Positions 26,605-35,709 are shown, counted from the first letter of the stretch. The stretch is 64,000 nt of DNA from Cognatilysobacter claricitrinus (GCF_045866565.1 NZ_BAAFZV010000002.1:1054001-1118000); one strand, 5' to 3'. Notes: generated from the sequence alone by a model not told the origin. Made by a program: numbers and translations.

Positions 26605-27495
26605 TCAGGCAGCGATGGCCGCATCGCCGCGTAACGCCGCCCGGTAACGGCGGCTGCACGGCACGGACGCGCCGTCGTGCATGACGATGCGCGCGTCGCC
26701 GGACTCCAGCGGCTCGATGCGTTCGATGCGATCGAGGTTGACCATGTAGCTGCGGTGCACGCGGCGGAAGGTCGCGGGGTCGAGACGGTCCTCGATCTGC
26801 GCCATCGTGCTGCGCAGCGGATAGTCGCGACCGCGAACCCGCAGGTTCACGTAGTTGCCCGACGCCTGCAGCCATTCGATGTCCGCGGCCGGCACCAGGA
26901 ATTCCTTGCCGAGCTTGCGAACGAGGAAGCGTTCGGGACGCGCGACCGTTTCCGCGGCAGGTGCGTCGTCCGGCGTGCCGAGCAGGCTGGCCTCGCCCTG
27001 CAGGCGGCGCAGGAACAGGCGATAGGCCTCGATGATCAGCACCATCGTGCCGAAGCCGCGCACGTCCTTCAGGTATTCGTAGCCGCTTTCCAGCAGCCAG
27101 TTGCCGAAGTCGTAGTGCCCGCCGAGCGCCGCGTAGCCGACCTTGCGCAGCGCGACCATCCCGGCCACGTGCAGCACCGACCAGGCGACGCTCGCCAGCA
27201 GGTACTCGCCCAGCCGGCGTCGCCAGTTGGCGAACTCGACCGGGCGCCAACGGGTGAACCAGACGATCGCCGGCACCAGCAGCAGCACCATCAGGTTGCT
27301 GCTGAGCTCCCAGATCACCGGCTCCCAGGCGCGCACGTCGACGTGCGCGCGGTGCAGGTCGAAGTCCGCGGTGATGCTGTTGGCGATCGCGTTGACCAGG
27401 AACATCCCGATCCAGAAGCCGTACTCGACCCACGGCCGCCAGGGTTGGAAACGGGCCCAGTCGGAGTCGGCGGCGGGTCGGCTGTCTTCGCTCAT
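26605..27495 (-). CDS. membrane-bound LytTR DNA-binding regulator
   Basis: The 296-residue protein has four hydrophobic segments in the first 165 residues, then a LytTR domain from about 190 (FLVRKLGKEFLVPAADIEWLQASGNYV, then FRRVHRSYMVNLDRIERIEPL). LytTR domains bind short direct repeats as beta-rich DNA readers. Here the sensor is membrane-embedded and no histidine kinase is encoded nearby, so it may sense a membrane signal directly. It is divergent from an acyltransferase-3 gene and upstream of two diguanylate cyclases. Repeats that could be its own binding site lie in the divergent gap (27530-27583). Confidence 0.9.
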   Translation of the reverse strand: MSEDSRPAADSDWARFQPWRPWVEYGFWIGMFLVNAIANSITADFDLHRAHVDVRAWEPVIWELSSNLMVLLLVPAIVWFTRWRPVEFANWRRRLGEYLLASVAWSVLHVAGMVALRKVGYAALGGHYDFGNWLLESGYEYLKDVRGFGTMVLIIEAYRLFLRRLQGEASLLGTPDDAPAAETVARPERFLVRKLGKEFLVPAADIEWLQASGNYVNLRVRGRDYPLRSTMAQIEDRLDPATFRRVHRSYMVNLDRIERIEPLESGDARIVMHDGASVPCSRRYRAALRGDAAIAA

Positions 27496-27529
27496 CCGCG
27501 CATTGTCACCGCTGGGCCCATCGCGGCGC

Positions 27530-27583
27530 GATGCGTCCGTCCCGGAGGTCCACCGTTCGTCCCCAGGACGCCCCGATGCGTCC
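27530..27583. promoter_or_regulatory. candidate LytTR operator: three spaced direct repeats
   Basis: GATGCGTCC at 27530-27538, GTTCGTCCC at 27555-27563 and GATGCGTCC at 27575-27583 are in the same orientation, with start-to-start spacing of 25 and 20 bases. LytTR regulators typically bind 9-bp direct repeats about two helical turns apart. The array is in the 152-base gap between the LytTR gene and the divergent acyltransferase. The assignment is inferred from position and spacing only. Confidence 0.45.
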
Positions 27584-27647
27584 CCACGGGCGTTACGACG
27601 CGCCGTCGCGTCGCCAGAGTCGGGCCCACTCCAACCGGACCGCCGAC

Positions 27648-28847
27648 ATGACGCGACGCCACCACATCGATGCCCTACGCGCCCTCGCCTTCGCCCTGCT
27701 GATCCTCTACCACTGGGGAATGCTCTACGTCGGCGGCGACGACTGGGGCTGGCACATCAAGAGCACCCACACCAGCGAGTGGCTGCAGCTACCAATGCTG
27801 CTGGTCAACCGCTGGCGGATGTCGCTGATCTTCGTGATCTCGGGCGTGTCGTCGGCTTACCTGCTGGGTCGCGGCGGCAGCCTGTCGTTCCTCGGCCAGC
27901 GCACCTGGCGGCTGCTGTTGCCGCTGGTGTTCGGCATGCTGGTGATCGTGCCGGTCCAGCCCTACGTGCAGGGCATCCAGACCGGTTTCGTGAAGCCCGG
28001 CTTCGTCGACTTCCTGCTGCGCTACTACGAGTTCAGGCCGTGGCCGGAGGGCGCGTTCGACGGCGACACCAATGGCATCACCTGGAACCACCTCTGGTAC
28101 CTCGCCTACCTCTGGGCGTTCACCGTCGCGCTGGTGCTGGTGCGCCCGCTGCTCGACTCGCGCGCCGGTCTGCGCCTGCGCGACGCGCTGACGGGCCTGC
28201 GTGGCTGGGCGCTGCTGCTGATCCCCGCACTGCCGATCGCGATCGAGACCATCGGCCTGCAGGGCCACTTCGAGGACACCGGCGACCTGGTGCACGACGG
28301 CTATCGCGACGTCCTCTACTTCACGATGTTCCTCTACGGCTTCTGGCTGGCGCGCGCCGATGGCGTGTGGAATGAATTCGCGCGGTTGCGTCGTCGCTCG
28401 CTGATCAGCGCACTGCTGCTGTTCGAGCCCTACATGTGGCTGGGCCAGACGCTCCCGGAGGAGATGCCCGGCGCGCAGCAACTCATCTGGGCGATGCGCA
28501 GCGTCTACATCTGGCTGGCGATTTCCGCGGTGCTCGGCTGGTCGAAGGCGTGGCTCGACCGCCCGTTCCCATGGCTGGGTTGGGCGAACGAGGCCGTGTT
28601 CCCCTGGTACGTGCTGCACCAGAGCTTCATCGTGCTGATCGCGTACTGGCTGGTGCCGCTGCACCTGTCGGCGTGGATCGAAGCACCCGCGGTGCTTGTC
28701 GGGACGGTCGCGGGTTGCTGGATGGGCTTCGCGATCATCCGCCGCGTGCCCCCGCTGCGACCGCTGTTCGGCATGAAGTTGCGACCGCGCGTGCAGCACG
28801 CCGCGCCGGCGTTGCGTTCGATCGAACCCGCGAACGACGTCGCGTGA
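27648..28847 (+). CDS. acyltransferase 3 family membrane protein
   Basis: The 399-residue protein has about ten membrane helices. It opens with RRHHIDALRALAFALLILYHW, the acyltransferase-3 start in which the Arg and His are functionally important, and is related to OpgC/MdoC-type proteins that O-acylate glucans or lipopolysaccharide. The acceptor is unknown here. ATG 27648 is chosen because the conserved RxxxxDxLRxLA segment follows at once; upstream in-frame codons are repeats and GC-rich filler. Its divergent pairing with a LytTR regulator suggests that regulator controls it. Confidence 0.85.
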   Translation: MTRRHHIDALRALAFALLILYHWGMLYVGGDDWGWHIKSTHTSEWLQLPMLLVNRWRMSLIFVISGVSSAYLLGRGGSLSFLGQRTWRLLLPLVFGMLVIVPVQPYVQGIQTGFVKPGFVDFLLRYYEFRPWPEGAFDGDTNGITWNHLWYLAYLWAFTVALVLVRPLLDSRAGLRLRDALTGLRGWALLLIPALPIAIETIGLQGHFEDTGDLVHDGYRDVLYFTMFLYGFWLARADGVWNEFARLRRRSLISALLLFEPYMWLGQTLPEEMPGAQQLIWAMRSVYIWLAISAVLGWSKAWLDRPFPWLGWANEAVFPWYVLHQSFIVLIAYWLVPLHLSAWIEAPAVLVGTVAGCWMGFAIIRRVPPLRPLFGMKLRPRVQHAAPALRSIEPANDVA

Positions 28848-28860
28848 ATCGCTGAAACGA

Positions 28861-28898
28861 ACGGGCGCCCGGCCATCGACCGGGCGCCCGTTTTTTTG
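28861..28898 (+). terminator. intrinsic terminator after the acyltransferase gene
   Basis: ACGGGCGCCCGG and CCGGGCGCCCGT make a 12-bp stem over a 7-nt loop, followed by seven T residues. It separates this gene from the convergent amidohydrolase. Confidence 0.92.
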
Positions 28899-30929
28899 TT
28901 ACTTCGACACCCGCACCGCGTCCGCGAACGGCGCGATGCCGAGCGCACGGTCTACATCCGCCGGCGAGTAGGCCGTCGCGCCCTTGATCACCAGCGCCAC
29001 CTTGCGAACGTCCGAGATGTTGTTCATCGGATCGCCATCGAGCAGCACGAGGTCCGACGCCTTGCCCGGCGCGATCACGCCGCGATCGGTGGCGCGCGCC
29101 ACCGTCGCGCCGTTGAGCGTCGCCACCTGCAGCACCTGCGCCGGTGTCAGGCCGGCCTGCACGTAGAGTTCGAGCTCGCGCTGCAGTGTGAAGCCCGGCA
29201 TTTCGTCGGTTCCCGCCAGCAGCGGCACGCCCGCCTTGTACATGCGGCCAACGAACTCAACCATCTTCTTGTACGACTTGTCGAACTGCTGGTAGGTCGC
29301 GTCGTCCGGGATGTTCATCTCCGCCGCCATTCGGCCGCGCGTGATGTCCGGCGGCAGGTGGTCGGCAACCGGCGCGACGATGGGCGACATCGTGCCGTCA
29401 CGCTGGTGGATGAACTCGAACGTCGCCAACGTGGGATCGCTCGCGATCTTCTTCGTCGCCATCAGGTGGATGAAGTCCTGCACCGGCTTGCTGTCGAAGT
29501 CGAGGTCCGCAACCTTGCGCGCCGGCAGGTAGAAGCGCTCGAGCGTGCGCGTATCGGTCTTGTCGTCGACCAGGAAGTTCAGCATCAACTGGTTGATGTG
29601 CTGAATCTCGTCGAAGCCGTCGTCGATGACGTCCTGCGCGCGCAGGAACGCCGGCACGTGGCCGCTCACGCGCATCCCCTTGCTGTGCGCGTAGGCGACG
29701 GTGTCCTTCAGCACGTCCTTCGGGAACGAGTTGTAGATCTTGATCTGCGGGTAGCCGTGGTCGTGGTACCAGTCGACCGCCTTCTTCGCTTCGTCGAGGT
29801 TCTTGATCACGAAGCCGTTGCGCGCCGACATCGGGCTCTCGCCTTCGATGAAGCCGGCCGGCGTGATGTGCGGCATCAGCAGCGTGCCGGCTTTTTCCTC
29901 GGCGATGATCTGCTGCAGCGTGTCGTTGTCGTTGCCCATGTCGCGCACGCTGGTGACGCCCGACGCGATGTTCAGCCCGCCGTCCCAGCGCGAGACATGC
30001 GCATGCATGTCCCACAGGCCGGGAATCATCACGCGGCCGCCGCCGTCGATCGTCTGGTCGGCCTTCGCGGCCTCGCCTGTCGGCGTCACCGAGACGATCT
30101 TGCCGTCGCGGATCAGCACGTCGCTCGCATTGCCGAGCGTGGCGTTGACGCTGTCGAACACGCGCACGTTGCGGATCAGCGTGCTGCCCGGAAGCGGTTG
30201 CGCGAGTTGCTTCTGCATGGTGACGAGCAGTTCGCCCTCGGCCTTCTTCTGGCGCTCCTCGAGCTGCTTGCCGACCGCTTCCCAGCCTTCCGGCACCATC
30301 TGCACGAAACCGGGCGCGATGAACGCGAACATCCCGGGCGTGGCGTCGTCGGTGAACCAGCCGAAGTTCGGCGTCAGGCCCTGGCCGGTGAGCGCGAGCA
30401 GTCGAACCGTCTTCGTCTGCTTGCCGTTGGACACCTGCTCGCGTGCGAGCTCGCGCATCGTCAGCGTCCCGCCCGGCACCAGCGGCAACTTGCCGTCCGC
30501 GCGTTTGGCGAGTGCCGCGACCGTCGCCGCGCCGGACTGCGGCGTCCCCGCGAGCGGCGCGTATTCGGCGGTGCCGCTGACATCGCGCGCACCGTGGTCG
30601 GCGGTGGTCTTCCACTCGGCGTGGTCGCCGGTGCGGGTGTAGGTCTCGTCGATCTTCGCGCCGAACGTGGAGCTGCCGGTCACGTGGAAACGGCTGAAGG
30701 TGCCGTCGGGTGCGAGCTGGTACTCCTCCTTCATCTCCGGCCCGCGGCCGTTGTCCTTGAACACGAACGACGTGCGCACCACGCCGTCGTCGCCGGTGGT
30801 GACGACCTGCTCGCCGGCCTTCTTGCCGTTGTCGACGAGCACCACCCAGCGTTGCGTCGTGGCGCTCCATGCGGGGACGGCGGGCAGCATGCACATCGCG
30901 ATCAGAAGGCTTCGGGCCAGCGGCTTCAT
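28899..30929 (-). CDS. exported amidohydrolase family protein
   Basis: The 676-residue precursor has a signal peptide (about 1-22, ending AWSA), a roughly 230-residue N-terminal region unlike the catalytic fold, and an amidohydrolase domain from about 270. The metal site starts with GLWDMHAHV (HxH), and later conserved blocks include GHVPAFLRAQDVIDDG and LLAGTDEMPGF near the end (metal-binding Asp). These fit imidazolonepropionase/prolidase-like amidohydrolases common in xanthomonads. The substrate is unknown; dipeptide hydrolysis is plausible beside the M3 and M28 peptidases. ATG 30929 is chosen for the signal peptide. Confidence 0.87.
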   Translation of the reverse strand: MKPLARSLLIAMCMLPAVPAWSATTQRWVVLVDNGKKAGEQVVTTGDDGVVRTSFVFKDNGRGPEMKEEYQLAPDGTFSRFHVTGSSTFGAKIDETYTRTGDHAEWKTTADHGARDVSGTAEYAPLAGTPQSGAATVAALAKRADGKLPLVPGGTLTMRELAREQVSNGKQTKTVRLLALTGQGLTPNFGWFTDDATPGMFAFIAPGFVQMVPEGWEAVGKQLEERQKKAEGELLVTMQKQLAQPLPGSTLIRNVRVFDSVNATLGNASDVLIRDGKIVSVTPTGEAAKADQTIDGGGRVMIPGLWDMHAHVSRWDGGLNIASGVTSVRDMGNDNDTLQQIIAEEKAGTLLMPHITPAGFIEGESPMSARNGFVIKNLDEAKKAVDWYHDHGYPQIKIYNSFPKDVLKDTVAYAHSKGMRVSGHVPAFLRAQDVIDDGFDEIQHINQLMLNFLVDDKTDTRTLERFYLPARKVADLDFDSKPVQDFIHLMATKKIASDPTLATFEFIHQRDGTMSPIVAPVADHLPPDITRGRMAAEMNIPDDATYQQFDKSYKKMVEFVGRMYKAGVPLLAGTDEMPGFTLQRELELYVQAGLTPAQVLQVATLNGATVARATDRGVIAPGKASDLVLLDGDPMNNISDVRKVALVIKGATAYSPADVDRALGIAPFADAVRVSK

Positions 30930-31020
30930 CGGGGAATCTCGCGTCGCGCCGTCGGTGGCGCCCACCGAGCCTAGCGCGACCGGCCGGCGCACAGGCGGGC
31001 CGATGGTCATGACGCGCCGC

Positions 31021-31046
31021 AAAAAAATGCCGCCCGGAGGCGGCAT
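31021..31046 (-). terminator. intrinsic terminator after the CBS-domain gene
   Basis: Read on the minus strand, ATGCCGCC and GGCGGCAT form an 8-bp stem with a 4-nt loop, followed by a run of T residues. It is 25 bases past the stop of the CBS gene at 31071. Confidence 0.88.
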
Positions 31047-31070
31047 CTTTGGTTTCGATGGCGGCGACGC

Positions 31071-31493
31071 TCAGTGCTTGGGTTCGGACACGCCGCGCAG
31101 CAGTTCGGCGGTCTTGCGGTCGCGTCCGCTGAGCGCGATGTCGGCCTGCGCCACCACGCCGCACAGCCGGCCATCACCGTCGACCACCAGCAGGCGGCGG
31201 ATCTGCCGCGACTCCATGAGCTCCGTCGCCTCGGTCAGGCCGCTCTCGATGGCGACGCTGGTGACCGGCGTGGTCATGCAGTCGCGCGCGACGCACTGCT
31301 GCGGATCGCGCCCTTCGGCCACCAGGCGCAGCGCGATGTCGCGGTCGGTGACCGTACCGACGGGACGACCGGCCGCGTCGATCACCGGCACCAGCCCGAT
31401 GTCGTTGTCGAGCATCAGCCGGGCGACGTCGCGCACGGGCGTGTCGACCTGGCAGGTCGCGGGGTCGGCGGTCATGACGCTGCGGATGTCCAT
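31071..31493 (-). CDS. two-CBS-domain protein
   Basis: The 140-residue protein consists almost entirely of a Bateman pair: CBS1 from about 7 to 60 (DNDIGLVPVIDAAGRPVGTVTDRDI) and CBS2 from about 76 to 130 (SRQIRRLLVVDGDGRLCGVVAQADIAL). Such stand-alone pairs bind adenosyl ligands and sense energy state or regulate partner proteins. GAGGAAA is well placed before the ATG at 31493. It is divergent from the M3 peptidase gene and ends at its own terminator. The partner protein is unknown. Confidence 0.9.
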   Translation of the reverse strand: MDIRSVMTADPATCQVDTPVRDVARLMLDNDIGLVPVIDAAGRPVGTVTDRDIALRLVAEGRDPQQCVARDCMTTPVTSVAIESGLTEATELMESRQIRRLLVVDGDGRLCGVVAQADIALSGRDRKTAELLRGVSEPKH

Positions 31494-31514
31494 GGGTTTC
31501 CTCGGTGATGGGAA

Positions 31515-31536
31515 TGCGGGAACGCTGCGGGAACGC
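31515..31536. repeat. perfect 11-bp tandem repeat between divergent CBS and M3 genes
   Basis: TGCGGGAACGC occurs twice with no spacer (31515-31525, 31526-31536). The period equals about one helical turn and places both copies on the same DNA face, 22 bases upstream of the CBS start. It could be a regulator site or a simple slippage product. Confidence 0.5.
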
Positions 31537-31645
31537 GGGTCGGGTGTGCGTGAAAACCGGTGTGGCCCGGGCGATATGCCTTTCGTCATGGGCTCGTGAA
31601 GCGGCGGTCGGTTACGCTCCGCGTTCACCCTGTCGAGGCTCCTCC

Positions 31646-33874
31646 ATGAAGCATCCTCTCGCCCTCGCGCTGGCGCTGGCCCTCGCGGCGACGACCGTCC
31701 CGGCGGTCTCGCACGCCGCCACCGCCAAGCCCGCAACGTCCAAGAAGACGACCAAGGCCGCCGTGAACCCGTTCTTCGCCATCAGCCCGCTGCCGCTGCA
31801 CTACCCGCAGTTCGACAAGATCAAGGATACGGACTTCGCGCCGGCCTTCGACCGCGGCATGGCCGACCAGATCAAGGAAATCGACGCGATCGCCAACAAC
31901 AAGGCCGCGCCGACCTTCGACAACACCATCGTCGCGATGGAAAAGACCGGCCAGGTGCTGCGTCGTGCGACCACCGTGTTCGGCAACCTCGTCGGCGCCG
32001 ACACCAACCCGGCGCGCGACAAGCTCGATAGCACGTACTCGCCGAAGTTCGCGGCGCACTTCGACACCATCTATCTGAACCCGAAGCTCTTCGCGCGGGT
32101 CGAGACGCTCTACAACCAGCGCGAATCGCTCGGTCTGGACGCCGAGAGCAAGCGCCTGGTCGAGAAGTACTACCAGGACTTCGTGCGCGCCGGCGCCAAG
32201 CTCGACGACGCGCAGAAGGCGCGCCTGAAGGCGATCAACGGCGAGCTCGCCAAGCTCGGTACGCAGTTCAGCCAGAACGTGCTGGCCGAGCGCAACGACA
32301 TGGCGATCGTCGTCGACAACAAGGCCGACCTCGCCGGCCTGTCGGATGAAGCGATCGGCGCCGCCGCCAAGGCCGGCAAGGATCACAAGCTCGACGGCAA
32401 GTACGTGATCGAGCTGCAGAACACCACGATCCAGCCGCCGCTCACCTTCCTCGACAACCGCGCGCTGCGCGAGAAGATCTACAAGGCGTCGATCGCGCGC
32501 GGCAGCCGCGGCGGCAAGTTCGACAACACCGGCATCGTGTCGCAGGTGACGAAGCTTCGCGCCGAACGCGCCGCGCTGCTCGGCTATCCGACCTACGCCG
32601 CGTACGCGCTGGAAGACCAGACCGCGAAGACGCCGGAAGCCGTCAACGCGATGCTCGCCAAGCTCGCACCTCCGGCGGTTGCCAACGCCAAGCGCGAAGC
32701 CGCAGACCTGCAGGCCATGATCGACGCCGAGCAGAAGTCCAAGGGCCAGCCGACGTTCAAGCTCGAGCCGTGGGACTGGGCCTACTACGCCGAGAAGGTG
32801 CGCCAGGCGAAGTACAACTTCGACGAGTCGCAGCTCAAGCCGTACCTCGAGCTCGACAACGTCCAGCAGAACGGCGTCTTCTACGCGGCCAACCAGCTCT
32901 ACGGCCTGACCTTCAAGGAGCGCAAGGACCTCCCCGTCTACGAGCCCGACGTGCGCGTGTTCGACGTGTTCGACAAGGACGGCAAGCAGCTCGCGATCTT
33001 CATCTCCGACATGTACGCGCGCCCCAGCAAGAACGGCGGCGCGTGGATGAATTCGTACGTCGACCAGTCGGGCCTGACGGGCTACCTGCCCGTCGTCGCC
33101 AACCACCTCAATATCCCCAAGCCGCCGGCCGGCCAGCCGACGCTGATGTCGTGGGATGAAGTGACGACGATGTTCCATGAGTTCGGCCATGCGCTGCACG
33201 GCATGTTCTCGAACGTGAAGTACCCGTACTTCTCGGGCACCAGCGTGCCGCGCGATTTCGTCGAGTACCCGTCGCAGGTCAACGAGATGTGGGCCGACTG
33301 GCCGCAGATCCTGTCCAACTACGCCAAGCACTACCAGACCGGCGCGCCGATGCCGAAGGAACTGCTGGACAAGGTGCTCGCGAGCAGCAAGTTCAACCAG
33401 GGCTACATGACGACCGAATACCTCGGCGCCGCGATGCTCGACCAGAACTGGCACCAGCTGCCGGCCGACAAGATCCCGGCCGCATCGGGCGTGATGGATT
33501 TCGAAGCCAAGGCGCTGCACGCCGACGGCGTCGACTTCTACGCCGTGCCCCCGCGTTACCGCACGCCGTACTTCAGCCACATCATGGGCGGCTACGCAGC
33601 GGGCTACTACGCGTACATCTGGTCGGAAGTGCTCGATGCCGACAGCGTGGAGTGGTTCAAGCAGAACGGTGGCCTGAGTCGCAAGAACGGCGACCACTTC
33701 CGCGACACGCTGCTCTCCCACGGCGGGTCCGAAGACGCGATGGTGCTGTTCCGCAACTACACCGGTCGCGATCCGTGGATCGAGCCGCTGCTGAAGCGTC
33801 GCGGCCTCGATTCGTCGGCCGACGACAGCAAGGCGCCAGCGGACGCCAAGCCCGCGACGCCGGCCAAGAAATAA
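31646..33874 (+). CDS. exported M3 family peptidyl-dipeptidase (Dcp-like)
   Basis: The 742-residue precursor has a signal peptide (about 1-25), a basic Lys/Thr/Ala linker to about 42, a long helical domain, and the M3 zinc site H511-E-F-G-H515 in MFHEFGHALHGM. The third ligand region is in the following helix (EYPSQVNEMW). Dcp-type enzymes remove C-terminal dipeptides. E. coli Dcp lacks a classical signal, whereas this one looks exported. A Lys/Pro/Ala-rich tail ends the protein. ATG 31646 is chosen because the signal peptide starts there. A strong terminator follows. Confidence 0.93.
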   Translation: MKHPLALALALALAATTVPAVSHAATAKPATSKKTTKAAVNPFFAISPLPLHYPQFDKIKDTDFAPAFDRGMADQIKEIDAIANNKAAPTFDNTIVAMEKTGQVLRRATTVFGNLVGADTNPARDKLDSTYSPKFAAHFDTIYLNPKLFARVETLYNQRESLGLDAESKRLVEKYYQDFVRAGAKLDDAQKARLKAINGELAKLGTQFSQNVLAERNDMAIVVDNKADLAGLSDEAIGAAAKAGKDHKLDGKYVIELQNTTIQPPLTFLDNRALREKIYKASIARGSRGGKFDNTGIVSQVTKLRAERAALLGYPTYAAYALEDQTAKTPEAVNAMLAKLAPPAVANAKREAADLQAMIDAEQKSKGQPTFKLEPWDWAYYAEKVRQAKYNFDESQLKPYLELDNVQQNGVFYAANQLYGLTFKERKDLPVYEPDVRVFDVFDKDGKQLAIFISDMYARPSKNGGAWMNSYVDQSGLTGYLPVVANHLNIPKPPAGQPTLMSWDEVTTMFHEFGHALHGMFSNVKYPYFSGTSVPRDFVEYPSQVNEMWADWPQILSNYAKHYQTGAPMPKELLDKVLASSKFNQGYMTTEYLGAAMLDQNWHQLPADKIPAASGVMDFEAKALHADGVDFYAVPPRYRTPYFSHIMGGYAAGYYAYIWSEVLDADSVEWFKQNGGLSRKNGDHFRDTLLSHGGSEDAMVLFRNYTGRDPWIEPLLKRRGLDSSADDSKAPADAKPATPAKK

Positions 33875-33893
33875 CGGCCCGCGATGTAGACAC

Positions 33894-33927
33894 GAACCGC
33901 CCGGAGAAATCCGGGCGGTTTCTTTTT
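33894..33927 (+). terminator. intrinsic terminator after the M3 peptidase gene
   Basis: GAACCGCCCGG pairs with CCGGGCGGTTTC over a 6-nt loop and is followed by TTTTT. It starts 19 bases after the stop at 33874. Confidence 0.9.
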
Positions 33928-34063
33928 GGGCGCGAGAAGCGCGTCGACGCGACCACGCGAACCCGAGTCATGTCGCGTGAACGGTCGCCATCGAGCCGCC
34001 CGTCATTCACCCGACGCCACCGCGCGCTTGTGCACGCTCCACGGTTTCATCCGGAGGTCCGCC

Positions 34064-34720
34064 ATGACGTCGCAGCAGTCCGATCACCATCCCCGCCGAC
34101 AACTGGCGCGCACCGCGCTCGCCCTCGCCGTGACGTTGTGGACCGCAACGGCGTGCCATCCGGCCACGCCTCCGGTCGAGTCGTCGACCGCCGCCAATAC
34201 GGCGAAGGCGAACGATGCGAGCAGTACTCCAGCGAGCGCGGCGCCATCCACCGATGACGCCACTCCGCCGGCGACATCGACGCCTGGCGAAACGCCGACA
34301 CCGCCGCCATCGAACGGCGGAGACGCATCGCTGCCCGAACCGACGACGCCACCCGACGTCGCGAGCCCGCAGGCGGCCGCGACGGTGGTCGAAACGTATT
34401 TCGCGCTGATCGATGAAAAGCGCACTCAGGAAGCCGATGCATTGTGGAGCGATGCCGCGCGCGCTGCGGCGTTCCGCGACGCACTCGACAAACTGGGCAA
34501 GCCGCACATGCAGGTGTTCGCCCCGGGCGGCATCGAAGGCGCTGCGGGATCGATGTACATCACCGTGCCGGTCGAATTCGGCGCGACCGACCAGGGCGCG
34601 AACTCGCGTCCGCGCAAGGGCGAGGTCACGCTGCGTCGCGTCAATGACGTGCCGGGCTCCACGGAAGCGCAGCGCCACTGGCACATCGACCACATCGACG
34701 TCGCGATGACGCCGAAGTAA
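34064..34720 (+). CDS. putative lipoprotein with low-complexity linker and NTF2-like domain
   Basis: The 218-residue precursor is likely a lipoprotein (signal peptide ending TATAC, Cys about 31). It continues with a roughly 75-residue linker made almost only of Ala, Ser, Thr and Pro, then a compact C-terminal domain (from AATVVETYFALIDEKRTQEADALW) resembling NTF2/SnoaL-type folds. GGAGG lies seven bases before the ATG. The linker probably spans the periplasm or cell wall. No function can be assigned; it is not obviously tied to its neighbours. Confidence 0.75.
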   Translation: MTSQQSDHHPRRQLARTALALAVTLWTATACHPATPPVESSTAANTAKANDASSTPASAAPSTDDATPPATSTPGETPTPPPSNGGDASLPEPTTPPDVASPQAAATVVETYFALIDEKRTQEADALWSDAARAAAFRDALDKLGKPHMQVFAPGGIEGAAGSMYITVPVEFGATDQGANSRPRKGEVTLRRVNDVPGSTEAQRHWHIDHIDVAMTPK

Positions 34721-35076
34721 GGCGCGGGCGGGTACTTCCCGCTGTCCTGTGGATCGTCCGCTGCCCCTTCAATCGGGGCGGCGGCCGTCTCGACGCCTGG
34801 CCCACCCAACCGCCCAGTGCCACCGTCGGCACAGTTCCGTCCTGCAACGGCAGGCATGGCTGCCACTCACCCTGTGTCCTTTGGTAACGTCGCGCTCGTC
34901 GCAGCACCGGGGGGCCGCTGGTGACAATCGCACTCGTCTACTTGGAACAACCGCGCCGTCCTCGGTTCGCAGTGCGGCCCGGTCGTGGACGGAAGTACGC
35001 CGTCACCATTTAGCCCCACGCCATCGGGTCGCCCGTTATGGACATCCGCCTGCGCCCTTCAAACCTCGGAGATCCC
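34721..35076. other. 356-base gap without a supported gene
   Basis: Open frames here lack codon bias and family resemblance. The only structure seen is an imperfect 10-bp hairpin (CCGCTGCCCC with GGGGCGGCGG, 34758-34784) soon after the lipoprotein stop and without a T run. A weak CGGAG ribosome binding site for the next gene is at about 35067. The rest is presumably the promoter and leader of the next gene, but I cannot place a promoter. Confidence 0.5.
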
Positions 35077-35619
35077 ATGCGTAGTCCACTGATCATCGTC
35101 GCCTTGCTTGCTTCGCTTGCCCTGCCTTTCGCCGCCGCTGCGCAGGACGCGGATGCGCTTCGGGACATGTTGAGCAGCGATGACTCGCCGCGTGCCGACA
35201 TGGGCGAGATGGACAACGGTTGGCTGCTGTCGCGCAACGCGGGCGTCTGCAGCATGTACAGCTTCAATGACCCGCTGGTGCTTCAGGTCGATCCTGCCCA
35301 TCCCGAGAACACGGGCATGCGCTTCCAGGTGATCGACGGCAAGATCCCGGAAAAGGACGGCACGCCCCTGCCGGTGATGCTCGTCCTTCGCGAATCCGAG
35401 GCCGCGCAATTCGGCGGCTATCCGGCGACGGCCGTGGTGTCGCAGGCGACGGTGGGGGCATACGTCCTCCAGATTTCGATGAAGGAGCTGGTGGAGAAGT
35501 TCCCCAACGGCTTCCAGGCCATGCTGATGGACGAGACCGGCGCGAAGAAGCTCGTGCAGAGCGACACGCTCGGCAGTCGCAAGCATCTGGCGGCGCTGGC
35601 GAAGTGCGCAGACGGCTGA
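35077..35619 (+). CDS. exported protein of unknown function
   Basis: The 180-residue precursor has a clear signal peptide (about 1-22, ending AAAAQ). The mature protein has two cysteines (in NAGVCSMYSF and at the end, AKCADG) that could form a disulfide. Its central blocks (MRFQVIDGKIP, PVMLVLRESEAAQFGG) look beta-rich. I do not recognise the family. It is monocistronic with a strong terminator, and sits between the lipoprotein and the convergent M28 peptidase. CGGAG is five bases before the ATG at 35077; an earlier in-frame ATG at 35038 lacks a binding site and would bury the signal peptide. Confidence 0.75.
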   Translation: MRSPLIIVALLASLALPFAAAAQDADALRDMLSSDDSPRADMGEMDNGWLLSRNAGVCSMYSFNDPLVLQVDPAHPENTGMRFQVIDGKIPEKDGTPLPVMLVLRESEAAQFGGYPATAVVSQATVGAYVLQISMKELVEKFPNGFQAMLMDETGAKKLVQSDTLGSRKHLAALAKCADG

Positions 35620-35661
35620 GGGGCGCGTCGATCGGGGCGATCAAGCCTCGGCGCTGAAACG

Positions 35662-35690
35662 AAAACGGGGCCCGAAGGCCCCGTTTTTTA
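35662..35690 (+). terminator. intrinsic terminator between convergent genes
   Basis: AAAACGGGGCC and GGCCCCGTTTT form an 11-bp stem with a short loop and T run on the plus strand. The A run on its other side gives a T run on the minus strand as well, so it may serve both the exported-protein gene and the M28 gene, although the latter stops just beyond it. Confidence 0.88.
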
Positions 35691-35709
35691 TCGCACGACG
35701 TCGAACGAA

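Noticed and set aside
34749..35084. 111-codon plus-strand frame in the gap after the lipoprotein gene
   Set aside because: Arg/His/Pro/Ser-rich, no signal or domain, overlaps the start of the exported-protein gene; not protein-like.
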